Positions 5,287-6,050 of a DNA stretch of 6,050 bases are shown in pieces. The first letter of the stretch is position 1. The number at the start of each line of letters is the position of its first letter. Source of the DNA: an uncultured Phascolarctobacterium sp. (lineage in GTDB: Bacteria; Bacillota; Negativicutes; Acidaminococcales; Acidaminococcaceae); the NCBI GenBank assembly GCA_934234275.1, contig CAKQHU010000087.1, forward strand, positions 1 to 6,050. The letters run 5' to 3'. The position numbers were made by a program, and so were the translations under genes. The notes beneath the pieces were generated by a model that was not told the origin of the DNA, did not search any database, and worked only from the letters and a program-made list of their open reading frames with translations.

Positions 5287-6050
5287 TTATTCGTTCACGT
5301 TCTGTTTAACAAACCCCATAAGCACAGCTGCCAGCACACTTCCTGCTGCCAAAGCTGCAAAATACATCGGCCAGTTCTGCACTACACCGAAAACAAACAC
5401 GCCGCCATGCGGTGCAGGAACACTGCAGCCAAAAGCCATGGACAAAGCACCTGCTATACCGCTGCCCAAAGCGCATGTCGGAATTACACGCAGCGGGTCA
5501 CTTGCTGCGAAGGGAATAGCACCTTCGGTAATGAAGGACAGGCCCATAATAAAGTTGGTCACACCGGACTGACGCTCCTTAGAAGTAAATTTCTTCTTAA
5601 ACAGCATAGTGCACAGTGCAATCGCCAGCGGCGGCACCATACCGCCGATCATAACGGAAGCCATAATCTCGCTGCTTACAGCGCTGCCGTCAGCTGCAGC
5701 CAAAGAAGCAGTACCGAAAACATAAGCTGCCTTATTCAAAGGACCGCCGAAGTCAATGGACATCATAGCACCCAACACAAAGCCCATCAGCACCTTGCTT
5801 GTTGTGCTCATGCTTGCCAGCGCACCTGCCAGCCATTGGTTGAAGGCTGCAGTCGGCGGATTGATAACGTAAGTCATCAAAATGCCCATAAGCAGCAGGC
5901 CGATAACAGGATACAGCAGAATCGGCTTCAAGCCTTCCAGACTGTCAGGCAGTACACTGAACACCTTGCGCAGTGCCAAAATCAGATAACCGCCGATGAA
6001 GCCTGCAAACAGCGCGCCGAAGAAGCCGCTGCCGCCGGAGGCTGCCAAAA
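5287..6050 (-). CDS. fruA: PTS fructose-family permease, EIIC domain (N-terminus outside window)
   Basis: Membrane permease domain that imports and phosphorylates a fructose-type sugar using phosphate from HPr. About 254 residues are visible, rich in hydrophobic helices. The signature of the fructose EIIC family is clear: FITEGAIPFAASDPLRVIP, followed by a PAPHGGVFVFG segment; SIDFGGPLNKAAYVFG, also typical, lies earlier. The frame is open at the right edge, so the IIA/IIB domains expected in a FruA-type fusion would lie there. The protein ends FVKQNVNE with TAA at 5287-5289. The 86-nt gap to ptsH shows no terminator hairpin. Substrate is inferred from family resemblance; a mannitol-like or 2-O-linked sugar is possible. 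The symbol is provisional. Confidence 0.85.
   Translation of the reverse strand, partial: LAASGGSGFFGALFAGFIGGYLILALRKVFSVLPDSLEGLKPILLYPVIGLLLMGILMTYVINPPTAAFNQWLAGALASMSTTSKVLMGFVLGAMMSIDFGGPLNKAAYVFGTASLAAADGSAVSSEIMASVMIGGMVPPLAIALCTMLFKKKFTSKERQSGVTNFIMGLSFITEGAIPFAASDPLRVIPTCALGSGIAGALSMAFGCSVPAPHGGVFVFGVVQNWPMYFAALAAGSVLAAVLMGFVKQNVNE

Overview
The window looks like a mid-GC Bacillota (Firmicutes-type) chromosome, possibly Negativicutes or Clostridia. This is inferred from strong AGGAGG-type ribosome binding sites, a clustered fructose EIIC / HPr / Enzyme I locus and a tRNA with an encoded CCA end. The lineage call is low confidence because no marker gene settles it.

Layout, left to right. 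(1) 1-1118, minus strand: a sodium:solute symporter (SSS family) gene starting at GTG, whose C-terminus lies beyond the left edge. (2) 1119-1446: a non-coding region holding two related dyad-symmetric sites 107 bp apart and the promoter of the following tRNA. (3) 1447-1523, plus strand: tRNA-Arg(ACG) with its own terminator. (4) 1517-1823 and 3074-3378: two diverged direct copies of about 305 bp. Each runs from the last bases of the tRNA, through the tRNA terminator and a convergent ptsI terminator, to the last 31 codons (stop included) of ptsI. Copy 2 is joined to the intact ptsI; copy 1 carries only the tail of ptsI. (5) Between them, on the minus strand: a 48-residue XRE-type helix-turn-helix protein (2779-2925), then, 6 nt downstream, a DEDDh-exonuclease-like protein with a hydrophobic C-terminal tail (1876-2772). 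(6) 3286-6050, minus strand: the fructose EIIC gene (partial), then ptsH, then ptsI, which is the PTS phosphorelay in transcriptional order.

Function. Enzyme I takes phosphate from phosphoenolpyruvate and passes it to His15 of HPr; HPr feeds the EII complex, here a fructose-type permease. The HPr has Arg at position 46, where Bacillota HPr normally has the regulatory serine.

Most unusual part. The HTH/exonuclease-like pair sits as a module between long direct repeats at a tRNA 3' end. The ptsI tail in copy 1 differs from the real ptsI at six positions, all synonymous, so the two tails diverged while both were under selection. That suggests the module came from a related genome and is not a decayed local duplication. 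The exonuclease-like protein lacks three of the five canonical DEDDh active-site residues, so it may be a membrane-attached pseudo-nuclease. Homologous recombination between the repeats would remove the module and leave both the tRNA and ptsI intact.
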